Shown: positions 22,565-33,599 of the stretch, piece after piece
Layout: each line of letters begins with the position of its first letter
Numbering within the stretch: position 1 is the stretch's first letter
Assembly (NCBI GenBank): GCA_951217055.1
Contig: OX578280.1
Span: 61,699,633-61,763,632 of the forward strand
Length of the DNA: 64,000 nt
Direction of reading: 5' to 3'
Origin: Gerris lacustris
Lineage: Eukaryota > Arthropoda > Insecta > Hemiptera > Gerridae
Translations under genes and position numbers: made by a program
Notes under the pieces: generated by a model
What the model saw: the letters and a program-made list of their open reading frames with translations, nothing else
Database searches by the model: none
Told to the model about the DNA's origin: nothing

Positions 22565-23450
22565 GTAATAGAAACAAAGACTCAATGTGAGGAAAATCGA
22601 TTTCTTTATTTCTTATTTTTATATTTTCTTAAAGAAGTGGGGTCTGCAGATTTTTTTTTGTTTGACTTTTGATTCGTGTTCTTCATAGTTTAAACATATT
22701 CAAACGCCCGATATTTTTTTTTTTTTTTTTTACGAATTTTTTTTGGGCGAAAAATTGGGTCAAAACCCCCCAAAACACAATTTTTTCGAACTTTAGGCTG
22801 ATTTTCCGGGGAAAACTGTACGTAAAGGAGAAATTTTGACTTCAGGTTCAGCAATCTCAAAAACATAAAGTTGGGATATAATTTTTTTTGGAGCACGAAA
22901 GTTGGTTGAATATTGCAGAACAGTGTATCAACTCATCATGATTAACTATTTTTTTAATATTCATTATTTATTGTATTACGCTTGTTTCAATGAAAGAGCC
23001 ACGCGATGCTTATTATATTTTATATGATTATTGTAGTATAGAAAATGAATTGTTTGAACCAAAATTATTCTGCCGCTAAAAATGTTCAGTGAAAAATAAT
23101 AATAAAATGCTATATACACTACTTGTCGTAATGGTCTATACTAAAGGTATTTCACAGTTGTGTCAAAAGATAATATTTTTTTTATCGAAAAATAATGATT
23201 TATACTGGGGGAATGAGTTAAGGTAATCCCCTTTAGAGCCGATTACTTCATAAATGATAACAGTATGATTGATGAGTAGAACAATGTACCGATATAAAAA
23301 TATAAAAAAAATACTAACAAACATTGATAACCATCTAATAGAATCGATTTGGTGGTTCGCTCATAAATATTTATTTCTAATATATTACCTCAGATCTGTG
23401 AAGAAATGTTCATACATAATAAGTTTACCAATAAAGTGGTTGTATTCAAG
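22565..23450. other. AT-rich non-coding stretch
   Basis: Poly-T runs near 22715-22745; no gene recognised. Confidence 0.4.
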
Positions 23451-23455
23451 ATCAT

Positions 23456-23960
23456 ATTTTTAGGGTTTTGTAGATTCTTCTCAAAACCCTTATGCCGAGG
23501 GTGATGTGTCCGTCTGTCCGTCGCTCTTTGGTTCATAGGGCCCGAACCGTTTAAGCTAAAGAGCTGAAATTTGAAACACTGGTGCAACTTTTTGACCCAA
23601 CCACAGGAAAAATATACAGAAGTTCAAAATTAAATATGCGCATGCGCAATTCGCAAAAATGTTGTAAACTCCAAAATTTATATTTTTTTAAATTTTTGAG
23701 TGGGGTATCAAATGAAAGCTGATGAAGAGTAGGACGCAAATATATATATATATATGCTTTTTTTAAATTTTGCATTCCTTATTGGGTAAAAAAATCAAAA
23801 TATACCGAAAAAAATGCCCCCCCCCCCCCAACCACTATATAACGGCTGGGCCTAAAATTTCGAAACAAATTCATGCTAATGCCTTATAGTGGGGCGATGA
23901 AAATTCCGGGAGTTCATCCCAAATTTAAAAAAAAATTCCGAATATCTTCAACGCAAAAAC
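23456..23960 (+). repeat. Family B terminal-hairpin repeat, copy 1
   Basis: Starts TTTTTAGGGTTTTGTAGATT and folds back at once on CAAAACCC. GATGTGTCCGTCTGTCCGTC, GGGCCCGAACCGTTTAAGC, GAGCTGAAATTTG and a GCGCATGCGCAATTCGCAA segment follow. The body matches 57174-57740 closely, but here the 3' tRNA-like module and closing inverted end are missing. A C run lies at about 23817-23829. Confidence 0.75.
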
Positions 23961-24594
23961 TTTAACAGTTTATGAGTTTCCGACAACAGTGCAATTTTAT
24001 CAAAAAAACACAAAAATTTAATTTAACGAAAGAGCAACTAATTTTATTAAATAGTTTTAGGTCTGCAAAGAAATAAAATAAACAACTAACTTCAACTGAC
24101 TTTTGCTTTTGTGTGTTTGATTAATGCTGGTTGTCGCCAAAATCTTTGAGGCTAAATAATAACTAAAATTATTAGCTAATTATAAATTGCTGGAAAAGGA
24201 ATCGTCGAATCAAGCTGAAACTTGGTTCATTACACAAACTCTTCCATAAAATTTTAGCACAACAGTCTAACAAATTTAGGGGATTATTATCTCATTATAA
24301 CAGTCTATCGAATTTAGGGTAGGATAGTCTAATCATAACAGTCTATTAAAATTTAGGGGAGGATAGTCTAATCATAACAGTCAATCTAATTTTGGGGATG
24401 ATTATCTAATCATAAGGCCAATCGGCCACCAGAAGCTGAGCGGAGCGGAGCGGAGCTGAGCGGAGTGTAGCTGAGTGTAGTTGAGTCCAAGGGGTGTGGC
24501 AACCGAAAGCTGAGCGGAGTCGAGCTGACTGTAGCGGAGTCTAGCTGACTCCGCTCTGTTTTCGTTTGCGTGAACTAAGCTAGTCCACCCAAAA

Positions 24595-24899
24595 ATGTCA
24601 ACCCAACGAAAACTATTATATTTGTGTTTAAGTTCAGAATCCGAGGATTCTGAAACCGAGTTTTCTCTTGCAGCTTGTATCGCATTACCAGCTTATAAGA
24701 CAGATTGGGAAATTTTCTATCTAGAAAAAGGGATGAATTCGGGGAATTTTACACCCTTTTTCATGATCTAAACCACGAACAGTTTAAGGAATATTTTCGT
24801 ATGAATAGCCCTCAGTTTAATGAACTTCTAAATAAGATATGAGATGATATAACGGGTTGTGATACAAACTATCGGAGAGCTGTAACATCCGAATTAAAA
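24595..24899 (+). pseudogene. Broken Harbinger transposase (HARBI1-like) N-terminus
   Basis: From an ATG at 24595 about 56 codons are open, with an acidic SSESEDSETE segment. A frameshift near 24738 moves the reading into HEQFKEYFRMNSPQFNELL, then an in-frame TGA at 24841, then DDITGCDTNYRRAVTSE. The FxxYFRMxxxxFxxLL and TNYRRAxxxE blocks are the conserved start of PIF/Harbinger nucleases, which cut DNA for the transposon. The catalytic DDE part is absent, replaced by the nested repeat. The gene has at least one frameshift, one stop and a large loss, so this copy cannot be active. Confidence 0.85.
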
Positions 24900-24969
24900 A
24901 CCTTTTTTTTAAATACGCCAACACTGATTACTTTTTATTATACTTTATTTATTTTCCTTCACATTATAT

Positions 24970-25715
24970 TATTGAAAGAGAGATTAGATGGCTATTAAGG
25001 TAGAGAAAATAATGAAAATCACTATTTCATTTGAGAAACTTTTCGACCAATTATTAATGTCATCTTCAAACAAACATATATATAAAATTAATTCAAGGTA
25101 ATTATAATTATTCATTATAAATTTTGGCATATCCTTAATCCCACTGAAATCAAGTTTTAATTAAGAACCACTGTATAATAAGATGAATCTCCTCGATGAA
25201 TAGTTGTTATGAAGATCACATGTATACAGCTTTTTGGTAATTGTATTTTTAGTTATTATTATATATTTTTTAGAATGTTATAAATTGTTACTAGTTTTGT
25301 TTAATGTTTTAATTTATATTTATACATATTAACATTTACTGGTTATTTCGATGTCGGTATGTTATACCAACGTGCCACTGTTAAACTTTTTTAATTTTAG
25401 ACCCTCTCTTATGGAGATAGTATTATATAATGAAACAATAATGACGTATGTAAGTATATTTTTTACTGAATACAAGTCTTAATTAAAACTTGATTTCAGT
25501 AAAATTAGAAGTATATGTCAAAATGTTTAATGAATAATTAAACCCTATATAATTACTAATTTCTATTTTATAATTACTTTATTTTAAAGCTATATATTAT
25601 GCTTGTTTAAATTTTAGAATAAAACAAGACTGAAGATGACATTAATAATTGGTCGAAACGTTTCTCAAATAAAATAGTGATTTTCTACACTATATTAGCC
25701 AGCTAATCTCTCGTT
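24970..25715. mobile_element. Long-inverted-repeat element nested in Harbinger copy
   Basis: The outer ends GAGAGATTAGATGGCTA (left) and TAGCCAGCTAATCTCTC (right) are inverted. The arms extend about 200 bases, diverged, to inner marks CTGAAATCAAGTTTTAATTA and its complement at about 25145-25165 and 25480-25505. Each arm contains the GAAGATGACATTAATAATTG plus GTCGAAA motif, which on the right arm reads as a hammerhead-like core. The inverted terminal units resemble Penelope-like arrangements, but no protein domain is present. Confidence 0.65.
25630..25664 (+). ncRNA. Hammerhead-ribozyme-like motif
   Basis: CTGAAGA (matching the core CUGANGA), then T, then a GAC...GTC stem around an AT-rich loop, then GAAAC followed by GTTTC. 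These are the conserved core blocks of a type I hammerhead. AAACGTTT is palindromic and could serve as a minimal or dimerising stem III. An extra T before stem II departs from the canonical core. Cleavage is not shown. Confidence 0.4.
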
Positions 25716-26279
25716 CATTTGTCTACAAGAGTGTATTAATCAATTAATAAAAAGTTTATTCATTTAATTTTTTAATAATATTATTGTTGTGGGTGGAGGG
25801 GGAAGCGGAGTCAGCTTTCAAAACCGACCGACTAAGCGGAGTCGAGATGCGTCGCTAGGCTCAGCTCAGCTCCGCTCCGCAACCGGTGGCCACCCTTACA
25901 TTTAAAACAATGGGATTCGATTTCACAAGCTGAGTCAACTCCGCTCAGCTCCGCTCCGCTCAGCTTCTGGTGGCCGATCGGCCTAACAGTCTATCAAATT
26001 TAGGGGATGATTATCTAATCATAACAGTCTATCGAATTAAGGATAGGATAGTCTAATCATAACAGTCTATTAAAATTTAGGGGAGGATAGTCAAATCATA
26101 ACAGTCAATCTAATTTAGGAGATGATTATCTAATCATAACAGTCTATCAAATTTAGGGGAGGATAATCTAATCATAACAGTCTATCAAATTTGGGGATTA
26201 TTATCTAATCATAACAGTCTATCAAATTTAGGGGATGAATATCTAATCATAATAGTCTTTCAAATTTTAGGGACACCCA

Positions 26280-27010
26280 ACCTAACACACACCGATTAAT
26301 TGCTTGTAAAAACTCAATAATAATTTAAAAGTTTCAATCTTTTTTTTATTACCAATCAACTTGCCGATGACTTGCACAACCAACATTATTTATAATAATG
26401 ACTATATGGTTTTCTATGGCCCCTTAAGAAGTTAATGATCTCAATATGTAGGAAGTTATTACCTGTAAAATAATAATAATATTGTAAGCAAAGTTTATTC
26501 AATTATACTGTCAGAACTTGAGAATTCGAATTATTGTTTTTTTGCAATAGTATATTATCAGTTAAACATTATTGTTTCTGCTAAACTAATATTATTAAAA
26601 TAACTAATATATAACAACAATATTGGATAATATAGTTAAGTAGATTTTTCTTTTAATACTGAAAAAAGAAAAATACATTAATGTATCGGATACAAGGAAT
26701 TTGAAATGGCAAATAAAAAATTATACGTATAGATGTTATAAATCAGAGGTAGAAGTATGAAGTCGGCGGCAAAATCACAAAGACTTTTAATTAAAAGCTT
26801 GCGAGTATCGAAACCATTCAGTGATCCTATAACCTCTTTTGTAAAATACCGCTAGTATTTCTTTAATGAACTATGACGATTTCGGGTGTAAAAAAAGAAG
26901 TTATGACAAGAAAAAAAATGCGTATTATTTTTTTTTTACTTTCATATAATAAAGAGCAAGTATTTTAATGACGCAAAAATTCAATTTTGAATTTCCCTTT
27001 ATCTTAATAA
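26280..27010. other. AT-rich non-coding stretch
   Basis: No gene or element end recognised. Confidence 0.45.
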
Positions 27011-27013
27011 CTA

Positions 27014-27155
27014 ATAAGACAAAGGGATGTTTAGTCCAATGTGTATTTTGGGACAAAGGAATATCACACTTCTGTTTTTATATAAGGGCAGTAACAGACA
27101 GTCAAAAGAAGTATATTCCGTACACCTTTTTTTAGATTGTTACTCCCTTCTGTTT
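27014..27155. mobile_element. Partial copy of the GGTACTTCTTTAG family
   Basis: AAGACAAAGGGATGTTTAGT, GGGACAAAGGAATATCACAC, a GGGCAGTAACAGACAGTC variant and TTTAGATTGTTACTCCC match the inside of the elements at 3717 and 39289. The outer left end is absent. A further diverged, inverted piece lies at about 27958-28070. Confidence 0.65.
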
Positions 27156-27665
27156 TTTAGTTTCTCTTATAAAGAGAATGTATTGTAATAACCAGCGCGA
27201 AAATTTTGGGAATTTTTTTGGATTTACACGTTTTGATGTCCCTGAGTCTAATAAAGTGGTTTTTAAAAAATATCTGTCTTTCGTTTATGCAGACGTGTCG
27301 AACCTAAACTACTGGGCCGACTTTGACGAAACTTGGCTTACATATCCTGAAAAATCATAAACCGAGGAGAAATCGGGAAATGAATTTTAGCTCAAAATTT
27401 AGGGGTGCTACCCCTAAAAACTCTGGAAAAACAAAATTATTTATCGAAAACGGTTCCGACGATTTTGATTAAAAATTTTAAAATGTAGTCCATTTAAATA
27501 CGAATCTAGAAGAAGTTATTTTTTGATAAATTGTGATATAATGTTTAATAATAATTAAATGCTCCTACGAAAACTCAAAAACTAATAAATGGAAAACACT
27601 GGGTTAAGTATATAATTATAAACTCCATAAATGAGAGTTTGTTTGACTTGTATCGAATCGATTTT
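27156..27665 (+). repeat. Family A terminal-hairpin repeat
   Basis: TTTCTCTTATAAAGAGAATG hairpin, TATTGTAATAACC, CTAAACTACTGGGCCGACTT, TGACGAAACTTGGC, ACCGAGGAGAAATCGGGAAA, then the common 3' region ATAAATGGAAAACACTGGG and a closing ATGAGAGTTTGT. The 5' 60 codons are open in this copy (DFDETWLTYPEKS), whereas other copies have stops, so I do not call a gene. The tRNA-like module is missing here. Confidence 0.7.
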
Positions 27666-27689
27666 TTTTTTATATCATACTCTCCCCAT

Positions 27690-27785
27690 AGTGCATGAAA
27701 ATTGGGTACGCTTCTGCACACATATTTTTAAAAACCACTTTTTTGAATTTAGTGGACCTCAAAACGTGTTAATCTATCAAAATTA
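27690..27785 (-). repeat. Inverted fragment of family A
   Basis: On the minus strand, GATTAACACGTTTTGAGGTC and AGTGGTTTTTAAAAA repeat the 5' body of family A (compare 61970-62020). It lies in opposite orientation right after the copy at 27156. Confidence 0.55.
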
Positions 27786-28704
27786 ACTCATAGTCATAGT
27801 ACGAATCATTAGTTGTTTAGTTTTTAACATCGGAGTAGAAAAATCGAATCTGCGATGAAATTGACACTGGCAATATCAGTAGCATCTATTATAACCAACC
27901 ATAGAACACCATTTACTTGGTTACCCATCCCAAATTACTTTAATTTGTAAATTTTGCCTTGTCTTAATAGTTAACAAAACTAAGAAGTGATATTATCCCC
28001 TTTGATGTTTCTTTGTTCCCAAGATCTTTGGACTAAATATCCCTTTGTCTTAATATTTATTTTGACTAAGTATTTTTTTTTTTTTTTTATAGTTAAAGAA
28101 TTATAGGGTGGGCAAACAAATAAATGTTTACCACTTGTCACAAAATATACTTGTAGTGGTGGGCAACCAAATAAATTAGTACCGAATCTTTGAGGATATT
28201 GACAATGGCACAGCAATATCAATAACACATAATTAACCATAAAATCGATTCAATCGTATTTCTAGGAGATTATGATTTGTTCGTTTGTATTACTTTATTC
28301 ACTATACCTATAAAATAATATTTTATTATATTATATTATAGTGATTAACTACGGATTAAGAAGGTTACAGAATTACAGCAAATAATTTCTGAAGTTCAAA
28401 TTTTCAGCAATAAAATATTCGTAAGTCAAGGTTTGTTGTGTATCGCCTAGAAATAAATATGGATTATCTTAGAGGCTTTCTCCGAGCCCTTTCCCATTAA
28501 AATCGTATAGAAGATTTGCCGAGAGGAAAAAGAAAGGTAAATAGAGGAGGGAAAAAGGAATTTTAATGGAATATAATTAGAGAGCTCGGAAATGTCTCTT
28601 TAGACACGTGTTATTACTTCACTCAAGTAGCAATATTCTCTACTACACATTATTAAAAAACATATATATACACCTATATATATAATGACAAAAAAATAAA
28701 ATAA

Positions 28705-29052
28705 ATAAACGGATGATGACAAATAAAACTCATACTAAATACAGATGATTATAACTAAAACTCATAATGGGAACGGTTGATGACAACCAAAACATAATAG
28801 AAATGGATGTTGACAACTAGAACTCATGGTAGAAACGGATGATGACAACTAAAAGTCATAATAGAAACAGGTGATGACAAGTAAAACTAATAATAGAAAC
28901 GGATGATGACAACTAAAACTCATGATAGAAACGGATGATGCCAACTAAATCTCATAATAGAAATGGACGATGACAACTAAAACCCATATTAGAAACGGAT
29001 GATGACAACTAAAAATCATAATAGAAACGGATGATGACAACTAAAACTTATA
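28705..29052. repeat. 32-bp minisatellite
   Basis: About 11 head-to-tail copies of ATGATGACAACTAAAACTCA followed by TAATAGAAACGG. The left copies are most diverged. No inverted borders. Confidence 0.9.
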
Positions 29053-29059
29053 ATAAATG

Positions 29060-30560
29060 CAGTAAATAACTATAATGTCAAAAGGTTGTTGGAGGGCGAC
29101 AGTTTTGTCACCCTCCAACAATATTTTGCACCGGGAGACAGCCTCCGCAGACAGTCTGGAGATTATTTTGTCTCTAGTGTGCGCCTAGCCTTAAGCTCGA
29201 AATAAAATGGATGATAACATAAAAGCGTTATAATGGAAACGAATTATGAACATAGTAATGAACCAGGTGACAGCTTTGGATTTTAATAACTTACAAAACC
29301 ATTCTCGCCAAAGGAAGTAATGACAACTTTGAACTCATTTTATTATTAACATATTGATAATAAATGCATAATTTTTTTTTTTTACATTTATTATAAAAGA
29401 CTTTAATGTCTTTGATTGTTATTTCGTTGAGGCGAGGTACAGAAACACTTTACTCGATGAAGGGAAAAAATCGTTTTCTTTCATTCAATTGTTCATCCCC
29501 TTCAAAAAAGTTTTTTAAAACTTTTATTTTATTTTTTTTTTTAGAAGGTTTTAAAACAGACAGCCTCAAGGTAAGGATAAAGCTTTTCCTTTCTTTCATG
29601 AAAAGAAATCCGTCTGAATATTTGATTGGCTTCTCAAAACTTCAATTCACTTCCCCTTTAAGGTATCCAAACATCCTTCTCTCTTAAAAAACAACTAAAT
29701 AAAGAACTGCTGGAAGGATTTTTATTTTCTTAAGAAGGCTTCCCCAATTGTATTGACTGTAGTGATTGTTGAGGGGGATTGAAGAGGGAAGTCTTAAGTC
29801 TTTGGCAGGTGCCGGGCTTTTCTCGTGAACCCAAGATCTTATTGAAGTTCCTCGTCCTCAGGGGGTTGATGCTTACTTCCCATTACCTACCTGTCTTGAG
29901 CCGAGGGTGACATTCCGTCCAAACTCCCTTGAGGGAATCTATCTTAAACAATGAAAAAAGGATTTAACCGCCTTTCCTTCCCCCTTTAACCTTATTTGTT
30001 TATTCCACGACTCTCCCTCGAGGCTAACAAACCCTTCGGCCCTTTCTTTTAATGGAATGTCTGGAATTCTTTGTTCAATTCCAGATTCCTTTTTCTTTTT
30101 TCTTTTTTTTTTACTAAATGAACTTGTGACTGGTTTTGTCTGTGGGAAAATTGCTTTTAATTCTGTTTATACTTGAAAGAATAAACCTTCTTTTAAAACA
30201 AAAATTTAAATAAACAATTATACGTTATTCGACAGACTATAAAATAAACTATATATATTATTTTAATAATATTGTTTTACAAAATCAATAATGTATAATT
30301 GATGATATACTGTTGCAAGAAACAATAATTCGAATTCTCAAGTTCAGATGATATAATTATTATTTATTTTATTTGAATAATATTTTCTTTACAATTTGTT
30401 TATTTTTATTTTTATTTTTTACAGGTAAATACTTTGAGATCTTTGACTTCTTATGGGGTAACTATATTCACCTTAATTTTACACATGATTTTTTTTTTTT
30501 TTACTTTTCTACTTTTTTATCTTTACTAAGAAATGAGATATTTGATATATGGGAGCATTT
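29060..30560. other. Non-coding stretch
   Basis: Contains a short inverted pair around 29082-29130 (GTTGGAGGGCGACAG and TCACCCTCCAAC) and a GC-richer piece near 29800-30030. Reading frames here are T-rich and unconvincing. Confidence 0.4.
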
Positions 30561-30562
30561 TA

Positions 30563-30866
30563 CTACGTTTTTATTAGCTTGCTTTCTTGTTTGTTTGTTT
30601 GTCCAGTACAAATCTTGCAATCGATTTTTAACTAACTTCCCGAGTAGCTAGACATTTAAAACTTTTAGAATAGCTCAGAACACGATGGCAATGCATTATT
30701 TTAATACTTTTAGCCATCTTTCAGGAAAAATTTCATTCGTTTTGAACAAATTTTGCTGTATGGGAAGTTAGTACGGATTTTTTTTTTTTTTTTTTTTTTT
30801 TGACATGATCCATATTTACGATCTTCATTTTGACGGGTTTCAAATTTATGATATTTAAAAACGTAG
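30563..30866 (+). mobile_element. TA-flanked MITE (CTACGTTTTT family), copy 1, shortened
   Basis: The ends CTACGTTTTTATTAGC and TTAAAAACGTAG are flanked by TA on both sides. The body contains CTAACTTCCCGAGTAGCTAG and TTTTAGCCATCTTTCAG. Compared with 31185-31871 the inner 3' half is deleted. A poly-T tract lies at about 30779-30800. Confidence 0.8.
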
Positions 30867-31184
30867 TATATAAAAAGTTCTTTTCTATCTTGTAATTATT
30901 TTAATTCATCTTAAAAACTTACGTTTGTTAAGAAAAAATAAAAAAGTTCTCTCTACTGAGATTTTACGAAGAATACTACAGAATGGGGACTAACTAACTA
31001 TACGAACTTTGCACAACAGCCCGTAGAGGGCCTAGACCTGCCATAGGATTTATGCAACTATATATGTGTAATGGAAGACACGGGGTTAGAATGTCACTCC
31101 TTCAGCTGTATAACTATTACAATTGCCCATAAGAACGGGGACTTTTAAATATAATAATTACAAGATAAATAAACTTTTTATTTA

Positions 31185-31871
31185 CTACGTTTTAAAATTT
31201 TCTGTTGAATCATATGTAATGTTGATAATATAATTGTCATTTTTATATATAATGTTAGTGAAAAAAATACATAGTTCCGAATTTATTTACTTGACATAAT
31301 ATTGACAACCATCTAGACAACTGATGTTAAACCTATAAAAGGACATATCTTTGTGCGACGGATCTCACCAACACCGAATCTAAACCGTGCCATTGATATG
31401 CCCCTGTATAGGGATAGTAAGAGAAGAAAAATGTGTTCAAATAAAGTACAGATGCAGAAAAATTAAACCTATACCTAGGATAGGATAAAAGTGTAAACTA
31501 ACCAAACACGTCAATTAATTTATTTCTTTATTTACTTTTCGCTGTCATTCAAAGTTTACCCGTAATAAAAAATCACAAATTTGAAACCCGTCAAAATGAA
31601 GATTGTAAATACTATATGGGATATGTCAAAACAAATAAAATAACTTGCGGATTTTTTTCCGAACTAAATTTCCATACAGCAAAATTTGCTGAAAACTAAT
31701 TAAATTCTGCTGAAAGATGGCTAAAAGTATTAAAATAATGCATTGTCATCGTATTCTGAGCTATTCTAAAAGTTTCAAATGTTTAGCTACTCGGGAAGTT
31801 AGTTAAAAATCGATTGCAAGATTTGTACCGGACAAACAAACAAACAAGAATGCAAGCTAATAAAAACGTAG
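31185..31871 (-). mobile_element. TA-flanked MITE (CTACGTTTTT family), copy 2, long
   Basis: Opposite orientation to copy 1, with the same inverted ends and TA flanks. Its 5' half mirrors copy 1. Its 3' half carries the ATCGATGGCACGG-like and GGTTTAGATTCGGTGTTGG-like segment shared with 16108 and 38011. The pair forms a large inverted repeat of about 300-bp arms, which are two insertions rather than one foldback element. TA duplication suggests a Tc1/mariner-type transposase. Confidence 0.8.
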
Positions 31872-31914
31872 TAAAATAATATATAAAATCTTTTTGAAAA
31901 ATTATAATAAAAAA

Positions 31915-32040
31915 AATCAGTTAGTTAAAAACGGTCACCCATCCAAGTACTGACAACGCCCAAAGCTGCTTCCCCTAGAGAGGCCACTTTAGTGGCATCC
32001 GAAGTGAGGAAAAGTTCCGAGCTACCCCGTACCCGATTTT
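31915..32040 (-). repeat. 5S rRNA-derived SINE-like element, copy 1
   Basis: On the minus strand, AGTACTTGGATGGGTGACCG matches the box C region of eukaryotic 5S rRNA. GGAAGC upstream and a TCGGGTACGG...CTCGGAAC segment recall the 5S middle. An AT-rich tail follows. A second copy at 44249-44385 shows the same order. Too diverged to be a functional 5S gene. Confidence 0.55.
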
Positions 32041-32116
32041 TTTTATTTGCTTCTATATTTTAAAATCAATCATTAATCTCATTAATCATTAAGTAATCAT
32101 TCGTCTAATGATACCT

Positions 32117-32655
32117 TGGAAGCTATGTGCCGCACTAATACGCTGACTTTTTAATAATTACATTTGGTACAGTTAATTTATGATTCATTGATTTGACGTT
32201 AACATCTTTTCGAAGATTGTTTTACATTACTACTGAATACATTTATATTTAACTTTATAATTAATTATTTATAGGCATGTAAATATATTCATGGTTGTAA
32301 ACGCTCACTGAAAGCCTAGTGAAGTTAAAAAAAAGAACCGTAAACCTGTTGAGATAAGACTTTGGACATAAAGATTAATGTTGCATGTACAAAGCAAGTA
32401 ATGTATTTGACTCCCGAGCGAGTTAATTCAAATATTGCAATACTGCACTATCTTTAATTTATGTATTTAAACAACTACGTCCTTGACATTACGGCATAAA
32501 TACTCATTATATAACTTCCATTCACATCCCTCCAATTTCCTTTTATTATATGATTTATTACCCTGTCATATAATAAATGTGCATTTAATTATTACATTTT
32601 GAAATGTAAAAGTACTAAAAATATGTGTTTATTAAATGTAAACAGTTTCGTTTTG
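32117..32655. other. Non-coding stretch with a family D end fragment
   Basis: GGAAGCTATGTGCCGCACTA at 32128-32147 is an isolated family D 3' end. The rest is AT-rich without a recognised feature. Confidence 0.4.
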
Positions 32656-32946
32656 CTTCCATGCTTACCGAAGGTAACGGAAGCTATGTGATCGTTCTGA
32701 AGAACGAAACATTTTTAGGTTTCCGATTTCAAAAATTCCAAGACAGAAATCCGTTTCAGAAATCAGGGAACATTTTTTTTTGGTTCAGTGTCTGTCTTTC
32801 AAATTTTGCGAACCGACATATCTTAAAAACTACACGTCTGATTTTAATGAAATTAGGATGGTAGGCCATAATAAGCTTATTGTTGGTCCCATATAAGTTT
32901 CAACCTTCTGCGCTCATTTGTCTCTTTTCCACATGCGCACAAACCA

Positions 32947-33060
32947 GGGTTGGAAAAAACCCGGGTTTTATGGAAAAAGCCCAACCCACCTGGGTTTTTT
33001 AATAAAACCCGGGTTTTTCTGGGTTTTTATGGGTTATTTGGGTTTTTTAAAAAAATAGTT
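32947..33060. mobile_element. hAT-like terminus rich in GGGTTTT
   Basis: CAGGGTTGGAAAAAACCCGG then repeated GGGTTTTT / AAAACCC words. This is the terminal style of a widespread hAT MITE group. No matching right end was found, so the copy is probably truncated. Confidence 0.45.
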
Positions 33061-33159
33061 ATTTTTAACATAGAAAAATGTGTAAATGTAACAAATCTTA
33101 TTAAAATTACAAATTGTGTCTAGCAAACCCTATAAATAAGCATGTAAGTATTAGGTTTT

Positions 33160-33345
33160 TTCTACGAAATAATAATAATAATAATAAAATTAATAATAAT
33201 AAAAATCGGTCCAAGATAACTCAGACAAACTTTCTCATATACGAGTCCATAATTACTTAGCCCGGTTATTAAAACAGGAAAACGGCTTATATCGTTAGAT
33301 TCGTTGTTAAATTGTCTACATTTTAGAAATTTTTTAATTAAAATC
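33160..33345 (-). repeat. Family A 3' end, reversed
   Basis: ACAAACTTTCTCATATACGA and GTCCATAATTACTTAGCCCGG are the complement of the 3' end of family A (compare 49205-49235 and 38600-38680). An AAT trinucleotide run lies at 33168-33203. Confidence 0.55.
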
Positions 33346-33599
33346 ATCGGAACCTTTTGACAGATTAAAAAAAACGGGGGGAAAATTAAACAAATTAGTC
33401 AATAATGGCTTGTAAATGCATAAAATCAATAAAATAAAGTACGTAATAGGATGCGAGGAAGCTATGTGCCACACCAGTTGGCAGTCTATTTTTTAAAAGT
33501 CTCCTTCCTCTGAATGATTCAGATTTAAGCAAAGATTGATTATTCAATCCCGCTCTTTTCTTTATTTCTTTGACCTTCTTCATTCACATTCGTCTTTGA

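Larger units (their letters stand above)
24416..25983. mobile_element. PIF/Harbinger element with TAA target duplication
   Basis: The left end GGCCAATCGGCCACCAGAAG and the right end CTTCTGGTGGCCGATCGGCC are inverted. Both continue into GAGCGGAGCGGAGC-type repeats, giving terminal repeats of about 45 bp or more. They are flanked by TAA (24413-24415 and 25984-25986), the TWA target of PIF/Harbinger. The element carries a broken transposase start at 24595-24899 and a nested inverted-repeat element at about 24970-25715. The interrupted tandem array gives the empty-site sequence directly. Confidence 0.92.
24262..26275. repeat. 38-bp tandem array split by a Harbinger element
   Basis: The unit is TTTAGGGGATGATTATCTAA followed by TCATAACAGTCTATCAAA. 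About four copies lie at 24262-24415 and about seven and a half at 25984-26275. The array reads continuously if the element at 24416-25983 and one TAA are removed. Confidence 0.9.
32655..33480 (+). repeat. Family D terminal-hairpin repeat with inserts
   Basis: Begins GCTTCCATGCTTACCGAAGG, folding on CGGAAGC. The body includes CAGTGTCTGTCTTTCAAATT, TTGCGAACCGACATATCTTA, CTGATTTTAATGAAATTAGG. It ends GAGGAAGCTATGTGCCACAC. Inside are a hAT-like end (32947) and a reversed family A 3' end (33160-33345). Other family D pieces lie at 40907-41210 (minus), 46306-46590 and 48452-48481. Confidence 0.5.

Noticed and set aside
27178..27360. 60-codon frame in family A as a real gene
   Set aside because: The corresponding region is interrupted by stops in the other family A copies, so there is no sign of coding constraint.
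29406..29687. 93-codon plus-strand frame
   Set aside because: T-rich Phe/Leu/Ser composition as expected from background, no splice or start support.
30550..31890. Single 1.3-kb foldback transposon
   Set aside because: Each arm has its own complete CTACGTTTTT ends and TA flanks, so two inverted insertions explain it better.
31915..32040. Functional 5S rRNA gene
   Set aside because: Only the box C region and fragments of the middle match; the length and 5' end do not fit an intact 5S gene.
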